The position numbers were made by a program, and so were the translations under genes. Under the pieces are notes generated by a model. That model did no database searches and was not told where the DNA came from. It saw only the letters and a program-made list of their open reading frames with translations. From contig NZ_CP040330.1 of the NCBI RefSeq assembly GCF_005576615.1, positions 1,116,001 through 1,180,000 of the forward strand: a stretch of 64,000 nt of DNA. The letters run 5' to 3'. This document shows, piece after piece, positions 1 through 8,762 of the stretch. The DNA is from Natrinema versiforme (GTDB lineage Archaea; Halobacteriota; Halobacteria; Halobacteriales; Natrialbaceae). The stretch's first letter is position 1. Every line of letters starts with the position of its first letter.

Positions 1-175
1 ACCGCGACGACGTCAGACCGACGTAGGCAAGCATGACGACCGCGGCGATGTCGAACCGGAAGGCGACGAACAGCAGCGGCGGAAAGTACGCCAGCCCGGC
101 CTTCGCGGCGACGAAGGTGCCGCCGAAGAACAGACTCGAGAGGGCGAAGAAAACGGCGATGCGGCGGGAAACCAT
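1..175 (-). CDS. DMT/EamA-family transporter, N-terminal fragment
   Basis: This is the N-terminal part of a gene that leaves the window at its left edge; about 58 codons are visible from an ATG at 175. The peptide begins MVSRRIAVFFALSSLFFGGT and continues through a hydrophobic stretch with small residues and a second segment containing LFVAFRFDIAAVVM. The FFGGTFVAAKAGL pattern followed by FRFxxA is typical of the first two helices of drug/metabolite (EamA) exporters in the inner membrane. Substrate cannot be inferred. It is divergent from the regulator starting at 414, so the two may share the intervening control region. Confidence 0.7.
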   Translation of the reverse strand, partial: MVSRRIAVFFALSSLFFGGTFVAAKAGLAYFPPLLFVAFRFDIAAVVMLAYVGLTSSR

Positions 176-413
176 CTACGCCGTCACCTCCGTTCGAACC
201 GTGTGCGCCGGACCGATCTCGGCCGACGCGGGGATAGCGAAAATCATCGTACTACACCGTACGAGCTACGGGTTTATAGTTTCGTTCAGAAAATATTTCA
301 TAGTAAGAAAGGTCGGCGAGCCGAGAAACTGCTGGAAGCCGCGATACCGCTGCAGACCGTGAAATAATTTCACACTGCGAAAACGATTTACCACAGCGGC
401 GACGACTGTCCGT
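176..413. promoter_or_regulatory. divergent intergenic region
   Basis: This 238-bp gap separates the leftward transporter fragment from the rightward FilR1-type regulator. It is more AT-rich than its flanks (around 255-400). A TATA-like GATTTACC near 385-392 lies about 26 bases before the regulator ATG, which fits a leaderless transcript. A rightward open frame that crosses this gap has basic composition and no start signal, so I do not treat it as a gene. Confidence 0.45.
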
Positions 414-1208
414 ATGGAATCGGCGCTCGAGGAGATCGAGTTCCTCGCACTCTCGTCGAACCGGGTCGAGGTACTCAGGCTGCTCGCCGAGGAACGACGG
501 ACGCGGACCGACCTCGCGAACGCGACCGGCGCCTCGCAGGCGACGCTAGGCCGGATTCTCGGCGATTTCGAGGACCGATCGTGGATCAGACACGACGGCA
601 GCGAGTACGTCGCGACCGCGACCGGTCGGCTCGTCGCGGAGGGGTTTACCGACTTACAGGAGATCCTCGAGACCGAGGGCAGGCTCCGGGATATCGTGGA
701 CTATCTGCCCACGCACGCGATGGACTTCGACCTCCGGCGGCTCTCGGACGCGACGATCACCGTCCCCAGCGGAACGCGGCCGAACGCGCCGCTGAGCCGG
801 TTGCTCGGATTCCTTCGGGAGGGCGTCGAGGTCCGGACGTTTTCGCACACGTTCAACGAACAGACGCTGCGCGTCGTTCGAGAGCGCGTGACCGCCGGCG
901 AGCAGCGCTTTCGAGGCGTGTTCGGCCGCAGCGCGATCGACGCCCTCGCCGACGACTCGGCGCTCCGGGGACAACTCGAGGCCCTGCTCGCGGCCGAGGA
1001 CGCCGAAATCCGGGTCCGCGAGGAGGGCGTGCCGATCGCGATCATGATCGTCGACGAGGTCGTCTACCTGCTCTTGCGCGACGAGAACGGCATTCTCCGC
1101 GCCTCCGTCGACACCGACGACGACGCCGTGCGCTCATGGGCCGAGGACTCGCTGGATCACTACTGGCGGACGGCGACGCCGCTCGAGTCTGAGACGCTAT
1201 CCGACTGA
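414..1208 (+). CDS. HTH regulator with FilR1/DUF1724-type C-terminal domain
   Basis: A 264-residue transcription factor. Residues about 5-80 form a winged helix (LALSSNRVEVLRLLAEE, then a TRTDLANATGASQATLGRIL recognition region). Residues about 120-255 match the effector domain of haloarchaeal and methanogen FilR1-like regulators, with a VFGRSAIDAL element and a VPIAIMIVDEVVYLLL core strand. Such proteins bind DNA through the N-terminal domain and sense an unknown ligand. It is monocistronic and divergent from the transporter fragment on its left, which is its most likely target, though that is inference from position only. Confidence 0.75.
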   Translation: MESALEEIEFLALSSNRVEVLRLLAEERRTRTDLANATGASQATLGRILGDFEDRSWIRHDGSEYVATATGRLVAEGFTDLQEILETEGRLRDIVDYLPTHAMDFDLRRLSDATITVPSGTRPNAPLSRLLGFLREGVEVRTFSHTFNEQTLRVVRERVTAGEQRFRGVFGRSAIDALADDSALRGQLEALLAAEDAEIRVREEGVPIAIMIVDEVVYLLLRDENGILRASVDTDDDAVRSWAEDSLDHYWRTATPLESETLSD

Positions 1209-1264
1209 GAAGCGACCGGCGCGCCCGTTCTGCGTCATCATGGCTCCGTAGCCGCGGCGACCGG

Positions 1265-2959
1265 CTACGGCGACGCCGGTTCCGTTGCCACCGGGCCGAC
1301 GGCCGCCGGATCGGGCGCTCCCGACTCGAGTCCCGATCCGCCCGGTTCCGGCGCGGGTCGCGCGAGTGCGGGTGAGGAGTCCGCCGCGATCGACGCGGGT
1401 TCCGGGCTCGTCTCCTCGTCGCTCGTTTGCTCGATGACGTACTCCTGTCCGACCGTCGACGCCTGCAGGCTGTCGACGGGCGCGTGGTCCTCGGTCAGCA
1501 CCGGCACGTCGTCGGTCTCCGGCTCGGAGAGCGAGGCGTTGATCTCGCCGCTCAGGTCGATCCCGAGGTCGCGGTTCTCGTTTCGCTTGGCGAGTTCGGC
1601 GTCGGTGAAGTCGGTGTTGTCTTTCGTCGCGACGACCTCGATGTTCTGGACCGAGTCCCAGTTCGATGTCCGGTAGCTGTAGGTCGACGCGAACGCCTCG
1701 TCGATGGTCTTGTACTGGGCGCGGTAGAACTCCGAGCCGGCACCGCTGGGTGCGGCGATGACGTTCGCGAGGAAGACGCCGTCCTCGGTCAGTCGCTCCT
1801 CGGCCAACTCCATAAATCCGAGTTGGGTCAGGTGAATCGGGACCTGATCCTTCTGGTAGGCGTCGAGGACGATCACGTCGTAGGTCGTGTCGGTGTCTCG
1901 GAGGAACTGCCGCCCGTCTTCCGTGTGGACGGTCATGTTCTCGCCCTCCTCGAGATCGAAGTAGTTCTTGGCCGCCTGCGAGACCTCGGGATCGAGTTCG
2001 GCGACGTCGACGTCGGCGTCGTATTTCCGCTCGAAGTCCTTCGGACCGGTGTACCCGCCCCCGCCGATGAACAACACGTTCTCGACTTCGTCCGGATCGT
2101 CGACCATCAGCATGGGCAGGTGGAAGAACCGCGTGTACTCGAAGACGTGTCGGTCGGGGTCCTCGAGGTCCATCGCGCTGTGGCGGGCGCCGTCGAGATA
2201 CAGCGTCCGGGTATCGCCGTCGTCGATGACCTCGAGTTCCTGATAGGCCGTCTGGGTCTGGTAGACGACGTCGCCGCGGTGGTCGAACGCGATCGGGCCG
2301 AGGCCGGCCGCGACGACGAGCAACACTGCGATGGCGACGCTGGCAGCCGCTGGTTTCGATGTGACTGCGGGGAGCGTGAGCGCGAATGCGGTGCCGACGA
2401 GGACGAACCCGAACAGGAGGCCGATCATGTCGATGCCGAGCACGGGGATGAGGAGGTACGTCGTCGCGCCCGCGCCGACGATGCTCCCGATCGTCCCGAG
2501 CGCGTAGACGTGGCCCGACGCCTCGCCGGTCCCCTCCTTCATCGAGAGTTCGGCCGAGTAGGGGCTGATGAACCCGAGCAGGTAGGTCGGCGGCCCGAAG
2601 AGGATGAGGACGGCCGGCAGCGAGGCGTATCGGGCCGGCAGCGGCATCGCCGAGGCCGAGAGCAGGAGTTGGTCGCTCGCATAGACCACGACGGCGACGT
2701 AGCCCGCCGTCCCCAGCAGGATCCAACTCATCCGGCGGTTCGACGCGGTCCCGGCTCGCTTCCCGCCCTGCCAGTAGCCCAGACTCAGCGCGGTGAGGAA
2801 GACGGTGATGATGCTTCCCCACGTGTAGATGCTGCTCCCGAACTGGGGGGCGATGATCCGGCCTGCAAGAATCTCCAGTCCCATGCTGGCAACGCCGGAG
2901 ACGAACACTGCGACATCGGGCTTCGTCGGCCGGTAGGCGGACAGCTGCCGCATACTCAT
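1265..2959 (-). CDS. membrane-anchored spermidine synthase-like protein
   Basis: A 564-residue protein with an N-terminal membrane part (residues about 10-225, roughly seven hydrophobic segments, beginning with DVAVFVSGVASMGLEILAGR) followed by a soluble Rossmann methyltransferase-like domain of the polyamine synthase fold. The soluble part shows the nucleotide-binding strand VLFIGGGGYTGPK, the acidic VAELDPEV strand and the DVIVLDAYQKDQVP loop. Fused membrane/spermidine-synthase proteins are common in archaea and bacteria, but few are biochemically proven, and the substrate here is unknown. The last 60 residues are low-complexity and rich in Pro, Glu and Ser. The catalytic Asp region is present but aminopropyl transfer is not assured. 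Confidence 0.75.
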   Translation of the reverse strand: MSMRQLSAYRPTKPDVAVFVSGVASMGLEILAGRIIAPQFGSSIYTWGSIITVFLTALSLGYWQGGKRAGTASNRRMSWILLGTAGYVAVVVYASDQLLLSASAMPLPARYASLPAVLILFGPPTYLLGFISPYSAELSMKEGTGEASGHVYALGTIGSIVGAGATTYLLIPVLGIDMIGLLFGFVLVGTAFALTLPAVTSKPAAASVAIAVLLVVAAGLGPIAFDHRGDVVYQTQTAYQELEVIDDGDTRTLYLDGARHSAMDLEDPDRHVFEYTRFFHLPMLMVDDPDEVENVLFIGGGGYTGPKDFERKYDADVDVAELDPEVSQAAKNYFDLEEGENMTVHTEDGRQFLRDTDTTYDVIVLDAYQKDQVPIHLTQLGFMELAEERLTEDGVFLANVIAAPSGAGSEFYRAQYKTIDEAFASTYSYRTSNWDSVQNIEVVATKDNTDFTDAELAKRNENRDLGIDLSGEINASLSEPETDDVPVLTEDHAPVDSLQASTVGQEYVIEQTSDEETSPEPASIAADSSPALARPAPEPGGSGLESGAPDPAAVGPVATEPASP

Positions 2960-3061
2960 TATCGAAACTGTAGCGGGCCTGCGACGAGAACCTGTCGCCT
3001 CGCGACGGTCTCGCCGGACCGCCGCTATCGCCGCCGTCGATCCGCCCCTCGCGACGACCGG

Positions 3062-3289
3062 TTAGGGCCGCGTGACGACGTGGGTGAGCACGAAGACGGC
3101 GAGAGCCACCGCTGCGACGGTGACCGGCGTGAATACGAGCGCACCGATGAGGTCCGCCCCCCAGACGAACATCGCGGCGAACAGCGTCGAGAGGACGGCG
3201 TTCAGGAGGAGCAAGACGCGCGGATCGCCCTGCGAGGACTCGAGGCCCCCCTGTAGTCCGTCGTCCGGCTCGCCGTCGGGTTCGGCCAT
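3062..3289 (-). CDS. small two-helix membrane protein
   Basis: A 75-residue protein with an acidic, Gly-rich N-terminus (about 22 residues) and two hydrophobic segments: VLLLLNAVLSTLFAAMFVWG and ALVFTPVTVAAVALAVFVLT. It lies about 100 bases upstream of the spermidine-synthase-like gene on the same strand and could be co-transcribed with it. Composition (acidic cytoplasmic tail, clean transmembrane segments) supports a real gene. I do not recognise a family with assigned function. Confidence 0.6.
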   Translation of the reverse strand: MAEPDGEPDDGLQGGLESSQGDPRVLLLLNAVLSTLFAAMFVWGADLIGALVFTPVTVAAVALAVFVLTHVVTRP

Positions 3290-3425
3290 GCGAAGAGAGG
3301 GGGACGTGGGTCACTTAGAGGTTTCCGTGCACGACACCGGCGACCCGCAGCGGAAATCTGCCGTGTTGGCCGCGTCGAGACGAGTGTCGGCGGTCTCATC
3401 GGGAACGATCCCGCCGGGACGGCGG

Positions 3426-3433
3426 TTTTTATA
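3426..3433 (+). promoter_or_regulatory. TATA box for SRPBCC gene
   Basis: TTTTTATA lies 25-32 bases upstream of the ATG at 3458. That spacing predicts transcription starting at or next to the start codon, and it selects 3458 over an in-frame GTG at 3434. Confidence 0.55.
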
Positions 3434-3457
3434 GTGGTTCGGCGGCACGTGGTCACT

Positions 3458-3868
3458 ATGCGCGAGGTGACGGCGTCGCGAGTCCTCGAGGTGGCCGCGG
3501 CCGACCTCTCGGCGTGGCTCGAGCCGGCGGCGATCGTCGAAGCCGAGGGGAGCTTCGCGGTCGAGCGCGTCGAGGAGGGAGCCGACGCCACGATCGTCGT
3601 TGCCAGCGGTCCCGGAATCCGACTTCCGCTGCGGTTCGAGGACCGCGACGGCGTGATTTACTACACGCAGGAGGGCGAACACGGTCCCTTCTCCCACATG
3701 GAGACGTGGCTCGAGTACGAGCCGATCGACGACGAGCGGACCCGGGTGACGATCCGGTCGGCCGTCGAACTCGCCGCACCGCTGCCCTTCGGCGATCGGA
3801 TCGCCGCGTGGAAACGCAACGGCGAACTCGAGGAGGCGCTCGAGACGATCGAGACCGAACTCGGCTGA
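3458..3868 (+). CDS. SRPBCC / START-like fold protein
   Basis: A 136-residue acidic protein starting MREVTASRVLEV. Its layout fits the SRPBCC (polyketide cyclase/CoxG-like) helix-grip fold: an N-terminal strand and short helices, a run of antiparallel strands (GSFAVERVEEGADATIVVAS, VIYYTQEGEHGPFSHMETWL, TRVTIRSAVEL) and a long C-terminal amphipathic helix from IAAWKRNGELEEALETIE. Such proteins bind hydrophobic ligands, but nothing here tells which. A longer in-frame start 24 bases upstream exists, but the TATA box placement favours this ATG. Confidence 0.65.
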   Translation: MREVTASRVLEVAAADLSAWLEPAAIVEAEGSFAVERVEEGADATIVVASGPGIRLPLRFEDRDGVIYYTQEGEHGPFSHMETWLEYEPIDDERTRVTIRSAVELAAPLPFGDRIAAWKRNGELEEALETIETELG

Positions 3869-3944
3869 CGGTCGTAGTGGGATGAGAACGAGCGGCGGAG
3901 ACGGAGTAAGAGTACGGAGCGGTGAGCGCGGGCAGCGGCAGCGA

Positions 3945-5210
3945 TCAGGGCTCGCGAAGTACGACGTCCTCGTCGTCCTCGCTCGGGAACGGGTTCGGCA
4001 ACTCGTCGGCTCGCTCCCACTCCTCGTCGGTGACCAGACAGTCCTCGAGTCGCGAGCGAAGCGTCGGTTCGTGGGCCGCGAGATCGGTGCCGATGACGAC
4101 CAGTTCCGTCCGGCGGTCGCCGTGGTCGTCGTGCCACTCGAGGTCGGGGCGATTAGAGCGGTATAACTCCCGCTGGACCTCGGGGAGGGCGGCGATCCAC
4201 GGCCCGCGGACGGTCGCGCGGACCGATGGACCGGCCTGAGCGATGTCGAGTTTCACGTCGCGGCCGGCGATCCACGCCGTCCCCTTCGATCGGACGATAT
4301 CGTCGGGGAGGTCCCGGAGGAACGACGCGAAGCGCTCGGGATGGAACGGGCGGCGCTCCCGGACGACGAACGAGTCGACGCCGTAGACCTCGTCCGGATG
4401 GCGATGGTCGTCATGTCCGTGATCGTGATGGTCGTCGTGGTCGTTTGGTTCGCCTCCGTGTGCAGTGTCGTCGTCGGCCAGCGCCCGCTGCCAGCCCGCT
4501 AACTCGCCCGTCCGGCCGGGATCGAACAGGTCGACGCCCAGTATGCGATCCGGGTCGACCTCGCTGAACGTCGTGTGGATCGTCTCGGCGGTCGGCTGGA
4601 GCGCGCGGACGAGGGCTTCCGCCCGCTCGAGTTCCGCGTCCGTACAGAGATCCGTCTTGTTGAGCAGGACCAGATTCGCGACCTCGAGCTGTTCGATCAC
4701 CAGATCCGAGAGCGGGCGATCGGCATCGCCAGTCTCTCCGCGGCGCTCGGGAACCTCGTCGCCGGCGAAGGTATCGAGGAACAGCCGCGTGTCGAGGACG
4801 GTCACCAGCGCGTCGAGATCGTAGCTGGCGGCCACGCGCGAAGACGTGATAAAAAGCCGGGCGACCGGTGCGGGCTCCGAGATGCCGGAGGACTCGACGA
4901 GCAGGTGATCGAACTCCCGTTCGCGGGCCAGCCGAACGACCGCCGTCTCGAGGTCGTCCTGCAGTTCACAGCAGATACAGCCGTTCGAGAGTTCGGCGAC
5001 GCCGCCCTCGATGTCGAGATCCGAGCCCTCCGCGACGAGTTCGGCGTCGACGTTGACCGAGCCCATGTCGTTTACCAGTACCGCGAGGTCGCGGTCGGCG
5101 GTCCGCAGAAGGTGATTGAGCAGCGTCGTCTTTCCCGCCCCGAGGCTCCCCGAGAGGACGGTCACCGGAATCGGCGATTGCATAGGGATGGGTTGTGACT
5201 CGAGGGGCAA
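3945..5210 (-). CDS. CobW/COG0523-family G3E GTPase, probable metal chaperone
   Basis: A 421-residue GTPase. The P-loop GSLGAGKT is at residues 21-28, the diagnostic metal-binding CxCC (NGCICCEL) near 77-82, the switch-region ESSGISEP near 105-112, and the guanine-specificity NKTD near 185. A histidine/aspartate-rich loop around residues 252-272 (HDDHHDHGHDDHRH) precedes the CobW C-terminal domain. COG0523 proteins deliver zinc, cobalt or nickel to client proteins. The His-rich loop is typical of zinc-handling members, so zinc is a better guess than cobalt despite the cobalamin genes elsewhere in the window. A shorter start at 5183 (MQSPIPVTVL) is equally possible. Confidence 0.85.
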   Translation of the reverse strand: MPLESQPIPMQSPIPVTVLSGSLGAGKTTLLNHLLRTADRDLAVLVNDMGSVNVDAELVAEGSDLDIEGGVAELSNGCICCELQDDLETAVVRLAREREFDHLLVESSGISEPAPVARLFITSSRVAASYDLDALVTVLDTRLFLDTFAGDEVPERRGETGDADRPLSDLVIEQLEVANLVLLNKTDLCTDAELERAEALVRALQPTAETIHTTFSEVDPDRILGVDLFDPGRTGELAGWQRALADDDTAHGGEPNDHDDHHDHGHDDHRHPDEVYGVDSFVVRERRPFHPERFASFLRDLPDDIVRSKGTAWIAGRDVKLDIAQAGPSVRATVRGPWIAALPEVQRELYRSNRPDLEWHDDHGDRRTELVVIGTDLAAHEPTLRSRLEDCLVTDEEWERADELPNPFPSEDDEDVVLREP

Positions 5211-5280
5211 GAAGCGTCGCCTCGAGGTCGGGGCTGTCGGCTCGCGGAACGTACGTCGTCCCCACTACCGTTCCCCGGTG

Positions 5281-5318
5281 AAGTAGTTACTTGATGGGAA
5301 AGTAATGAAAACCTACTT
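5281..5318. promoter_or_regulatory. nested inverted repeats before the Tat-exported protein gene
   Basis: AAGTAG (5281-5286) pairs with CTACTT (5313-5318), and inside it TTACTT (5287-5292) pairs with AAGTAA (5300-5305). The array ends four bases before the ATG at 5322 and lies in a locally AT-rich island. It may be an operator, or a stem in a short leader. Confidence 0.4.
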
Positions 5319-5321
5319 GTA

Positions 5322-7289
5322 ATGTCGGGAATAAAATCGGCTCGTATGAAGCAGTGTCCCCGCCGTACCCTCCTCGGTGGCATCGGCACGACGATCACCG
5401 CCGCGATGGTAGGAAGCGCCGCCGGCGCGACGACCACACAGACGGGTAGCGACGCCGAATTACCGTCGCTCGATGGGCTCCTCGACTATCTCCCGGCGTC
5501 GGTCGCGACGGACTCGATGATGGTGATGGCGACGGACTACGAGCGCCGACGGAAAGCCGACGAACCCTACGAACGCACTCCGTCCACCGGACGGTTCGAG
5601 ATCGACGCCGAATCCGTCTCGAAACAGGTCTACGTCTACGACAGCGGAGACAGCGAGTTTTCGCGGCCGATCATCGTCCTCGCCGGTGAGTTCGACCTCG
5701 AGGGCGACGCCGAGACTCGCGAGACCGACGGCGGCGTCGAGTACGAATACCGAGAGACCGAGGAAACGGTCGCCGCCGTCACCGAGACGCTCGCCGTCAT
5801 CGCCGAAGACGACGACACGATCGACGACGCGTTCACCGCGAAGGCGGGCGAAACCGAGCGCTTGCTGGCCGCCGAATCCTCCCTCAAGAAGGGGTTCGGC
5901 CTCTTCGACGGTGGCCGTGCCGGCTACACCGTCCAGACCGGCAACAGCGCTCAGGCCCCCGATTCCATGGACGACGTTACCGTCGAATACATCGTCCAAG
6001 CGATCACGGTACTCGATCCGGACACCCTCGAGATGAACGTCGGGATCGCACTCGAGGACGCCTCCGATGTCACCGACGAACTGATCGAGACGCTCAAAGG
6101 CGAACTGGCGTACACCGCAACGACGGGCGAGCCGACGGTCGAAACCGACGGCGCTCTCGTCACCATCTCCGTCGAGCGCGATCTCGCGGCCGAACGGGCG
6201 GTCAGAGAACACGACAGTCCCGGATTCCTCCGGGCCGAACGCGACTTCGATCTCGAGGACGACTACCTCGAGATCGAAGTCGGGCGCGGCGACCCGACCC
6301 CGATCGAGGACCTCACGCTCGAGGTCGGCGACGAGGAGTACGACCGTGATATCTGGGCCGACGGCCACGGCACCCTCGAAGAGGGCGACACGATCGTCAT
6401 CGACATGGACGACGTCGAACCGAACCAGTCTGTCACGATCACACACGATCACGAACTCGGCACGAGTTCGAGTTCAACGACGATCCTCAGCCGGTTCCAG
6501 TTCGAGTTCGACTACGATATCGATACCGAGACGCTCGCCGTCGAGTACGTAGACGAGTTCCCGCTCGACGGCGACGAGGTTTCGCTCGTCGCCTACGACG
6601 AACAGCCGCGATACCGACTCGACGAGGACGGCCCCGAGCCGAAAACGACGACGCAGCCGTGGAGCGGAACGATGAGTTCGGGTGACGAGGCGACACTCGA
6701 GGACGTCCAACCCGGCGACACCGTCCTCGTCTGCTGGGACGGCACAGGCCGACAGGACAGCATCGCTCGCACCCGTATCCGACCACCGGGTCGCGTGCGC
6801 TTCGAGTACGAGTACGAGAGCGAGACGCTCTCGGCGACCGTCGAGTTCGAAGACGAGACCGAGCGGTCGGCCGCGGAGTACGAACTGTTGATCGACGACG
6901 AGCCGGCCGATACCCAGTGGACCGACCAGTACGACACCGTTAGCTCGGGGACGACGATCGAACTCGAGGACGTGGCGGTCGGCACCGACGCCACCGCTGT
7001 CTGGGGCGACGAAGACATCCGTATCGGCGGCACGCGGGCGCACCCGTCGATCCAGCTGTCGTTCGACGAGGGGACGGTCACCCACGAGGGCGGCGACGCC
7101 CTCCCCGCGTCGAAACTCGAGGCTCGCGTCTGGACGACCGACGGTCGCACCGTGATCGACATCGCCGACGAGGTCGACGGCGACTTCGCGGAGGGCGATT
7201 CGTTCACCGTCGACGCTGAGGAAGCTCGCAGCATTATGCTCCGATACGACGGCGAGTATTCGGTCGGCTACGCGCATCCGCCGCGGTAA
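5322..7289 (+). CDS. Tat-exported protein with tandem pilin-like beta domains
   Basis: A 655-residue acidic protein. A twin-arginine signal, CPRRTLLGGIGTTITAAM, sits at residues about 12-29 with likely cleavage after GSAAGA. ATG codons at 5322 and 5346 are both possible starts. Residues about 45-280 are an unrecognised alpha/beta region (LDYLPASVATDSMMVMATDYER). The remainder looks like about four beta-rich modules of 70-90 residues with recurring phrases such as FxFEYDxxTxTLxV and EEGDTIVIDMDDV. The last module (VTHEGGDALPASKLEARV, then GDSFTV) resembles the C-terminal domain of archaeal type IV pilins. No membrane anchor or sorting tail follows, so it is probably a secreted or pseudoperiplasmic soluble protein. 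Function unknown. Confidence 0.65.
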   Translation: MSGIKSARMKQCPRRTLLGGIGTTITAAMVGSAAGATTTQTGSDAELPSLDGLLDYLPASVATDSMMVMATDYERRRKADEPYERTPSTGRFEIDAESVSKQVYVYDSGDSEFSRPIIVLAGEFDLEGDAETRETDGGVEYEYRETEETVAAVTETLAVIAEDDDTIDDAFTAKAGETERLLAAESSLKKGFGLFDGGRAGYTVQTGNSAQAPDSMDDVTVEYIVQAITVLDPDTLEMNVGIALEDASDVTDELIETLKGELAYTATTGEPTVETDGALVTISVERDLAAERAVREHDSPGFLRAERDFDLEDDYLEIEVGRGDPTPIEDLTLEVGDEEYDRDIWADGHGTLEEGDTIVIDMDDVEPNQSVTITHDHELGTSSSSTTILSRFQFEFDYDIDTETLAVEYVDEFPLDGDEVSLVAYDEQPRYRLDEDGPEPKTTTQPWSGTMSSGDEATLEDVQPGDTVLVCWDGTGRQDSIARTRIRPPGRVRFEYEYESETLSATVEFEDETERSAAEYELLIDDEPADTQWTDQYDTVSSGTTIELEDVAVGTDATAVWGDEDIRIGGTRAHPSIQLSFDEGTVTHEGGDALPASKLEARVWTTDGRTVIDIADEVDGDFAEGDSFTVDAEEARSIMLRYDGEYSVGYAHPPR

Positions 7290-7376
7290 CCGGGTCGAAA
7301 ACCGAGAGGGCATATTTTCCGGCTTCCGGTTTCGATGATCCGAGCGACACGGACTCGGCCACCGCCGGGACGCGAC

Positions 7377-7385
7377 ATATTTTTG
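7377..7385 (+). promoter_or_regulatory. TATA box of the 98-aa/Get3 operon
   Basis: ATATTTTTG lies 26-34 bases upstream of the ATG at 7411. It supports that ATG, and a leaderless message, over the TTG six bases earlier. Confidence 0.5.
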
Positions 7386-7410
7386 TCTCCGGCCCTGAGC
7401 ATGATTGACG

Positions 7411-7707
7411 ATGACATTGGCCGATCGGATCGCGACGTTCCGGGCCACGCTCGAGGAGTGGCTCCGCGGGCTCTATCACGGGATGATCGCCCATCCCGCC
7501 TACGAGAAGATCGAGGCCGAAGCGGAGGACCTCGAGGACGCGTTCATGCTCGCGTGTTTCCCCGACGCCTTCGGCATCCCCTCGCCAGTCTCCTATTACA
7601 CGGCCGAACTCCTCCCCTTCCTCGAGGACGAGTATCAAGCGTGGGAGCGCCGGATGTGGGACCGGCAGTCGATTATCGAGCGCAAAGGCCACCAGTACCA
7701 CTTCTGA
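7411..7707 (+). CDS. conserved-looking 98-aa protein, partner of Get3/ArsA ATPase
   Basis: A 98-residue soluble protein beginning MTLADRIATFRATLEEWL. It is mostly helical, with a central conserved-looking core (HPAYEKIEAEAEDLEDAF, ACFPDAFGIPSPVSYYTAEL) and a basic C-terminus ending KGHQYHF. Its stop codon TGA (7705-7707) shares one base with the ATG of the ATPase gene, so the two are almost certainly translated together. I do not know the family's function. The fixed coupling suggests it works with, or is a client or adaptor of, the ATPase. Confidence 0.75.
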   Translation: MTLADRIATFRATLEEWLRGLYHGMIAHPAYEKIEAEAEDLEDAFMLACFPDAFGIPSPVSYYTAELLPFLEDEYQAWERRMWDRQSIIERKGHQYHF

Positions 7708-8684
7708 TGACGGAGTTTACCTTCTTCGGCGGCAAGGGCGGCGTCGGCAAGACGACCGTCTCGAGCGCCTACGCCCTCGAGTGCGTCGATGCGGGCCTCG
7801 AGACGCTGGTGGTCTCAACGGACCCGGCCCACAGCACCGCCGACGTGTTCGACCAGGAGTTCGGCGACGAGCCGCGGCCGGTCGAGGGCTATGACGGGCT
7901 CTCGGCGATGGAGATCGACCCCGATCGGGAAGTCCAGGACCACCTCTCGGAGCTCAAACAGCAACTCGGCTCGCAACTGAGCGCGACGATGGTCAACGAG
8001 GTCGACATTCAACTCGAGATGGCCCATCAGACCCCCGGTGCCTACGAGGCCGCCCTGTTCGATCGATTCGTCGAGGTGATGCGCAACGCCGAGCCGTACG
8101 ATCGGGTAGTGTTCGACACGTCGCCGACCGGGTCGACGCTCCGATTGCTCGCGCTCCCGGAACTGCTCGAGCGCTGGATCGATCGGCTGATGGACAAACG
8201 CGAGCGCAGCATCGACCTCTTCGAGAAGGCGGCGATCGGCAACAACGAACCGCGCCGCGTGATGGAGGGCGATCCGATCCTCGCGCGCTTGCGGGAGCGC
8301 AAGGAGCGATTCGAGTTCGCCGGCGAGGTGCTGCGCGAGGACGCCACGTTCTACCTCGTCTTGAACCCCGACGAACTCTCGATCCGTGAGACGCGCCGCT
8401 CGGTCGAGACGCTCGCGGAGGCCGACCTGCCCGTTCGGGGGCTCGTCGTCAACCGCCTCTCGCCCGAACCCGATCCCGACGAAAACGGCCGGGGCGCGCG
8501 CTACCTCCGCCAGCGGGTCGAAACCGAACGCGACCGCCTCGAGCGGATCGAACGCGAGTTCGACGTGCCGATCGCCGCGACGATCGAAACCCGCGTCGAG
8601 GAGGTCCGCGGGAGCATTCTCGAGGATGTCGCCGCCGACCTCGAGATCGAGGTCGAAGACGGCGACCGAGCGCCGACGACGTAA
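7707..8684 (+). CDS. Get3/ArsA-family ATPase
   Basis: A 325-residue deviant-Walker ATPase of the TRC40/Get3/ArsA family. The signature loop GGKGGVGKTT is at residues 8-17, followed by a VVSTDPAHST switch I and a VFDTSPTGSTLRLL switch II. Length matches a single ArsA unit. Archaeal members bind tail-anchored membrane proteins or metalloids. No arsenical pump, arsR or CxC metalloid site is visible, so a tail-anchored-protein or chaperone role is more likely than arsenite export. It starts inside the stop codon of the 98-aa gene. A longer in-frame extension to 7335 is rejected because it overlaps that gene. Confidence 0.85.
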   Translation: MTEFTFFGGKGGVGKTTVSSAYALECVDAGLETLVVSTDPAHSTADVFDQEFGDEPRPVEGYDGLSAMEIDPDREVQDHLSELKQQLGSQLSATMVNEVDIQLEMAHQTPGAYEAALFDRFVEVMRNAEPYDRVVFDTSPTGSTLRLLALPELLERWIDRLMDKRERSIDLFEKAAIGNNEPRRVMEGDPILARLRERKERFEFAGEVLREDATFYLVLNPDELSIRETRRSVETLAEADLPVRGLVVNRLSPEPDPDENGRGARYLRQRVETERDRLERIEREFDVPIAATIETRVEEVRGSILEDVAADLEIEVEDGDRAPTT

Positions 8685-8762
8685 CGGAGTCGACCGTCGC
8701 GATTGGGACAGGGAAACTCGGTGTCGGCGGGAACCCGCGGTAGATTCAGCATCGCTCGTGAC

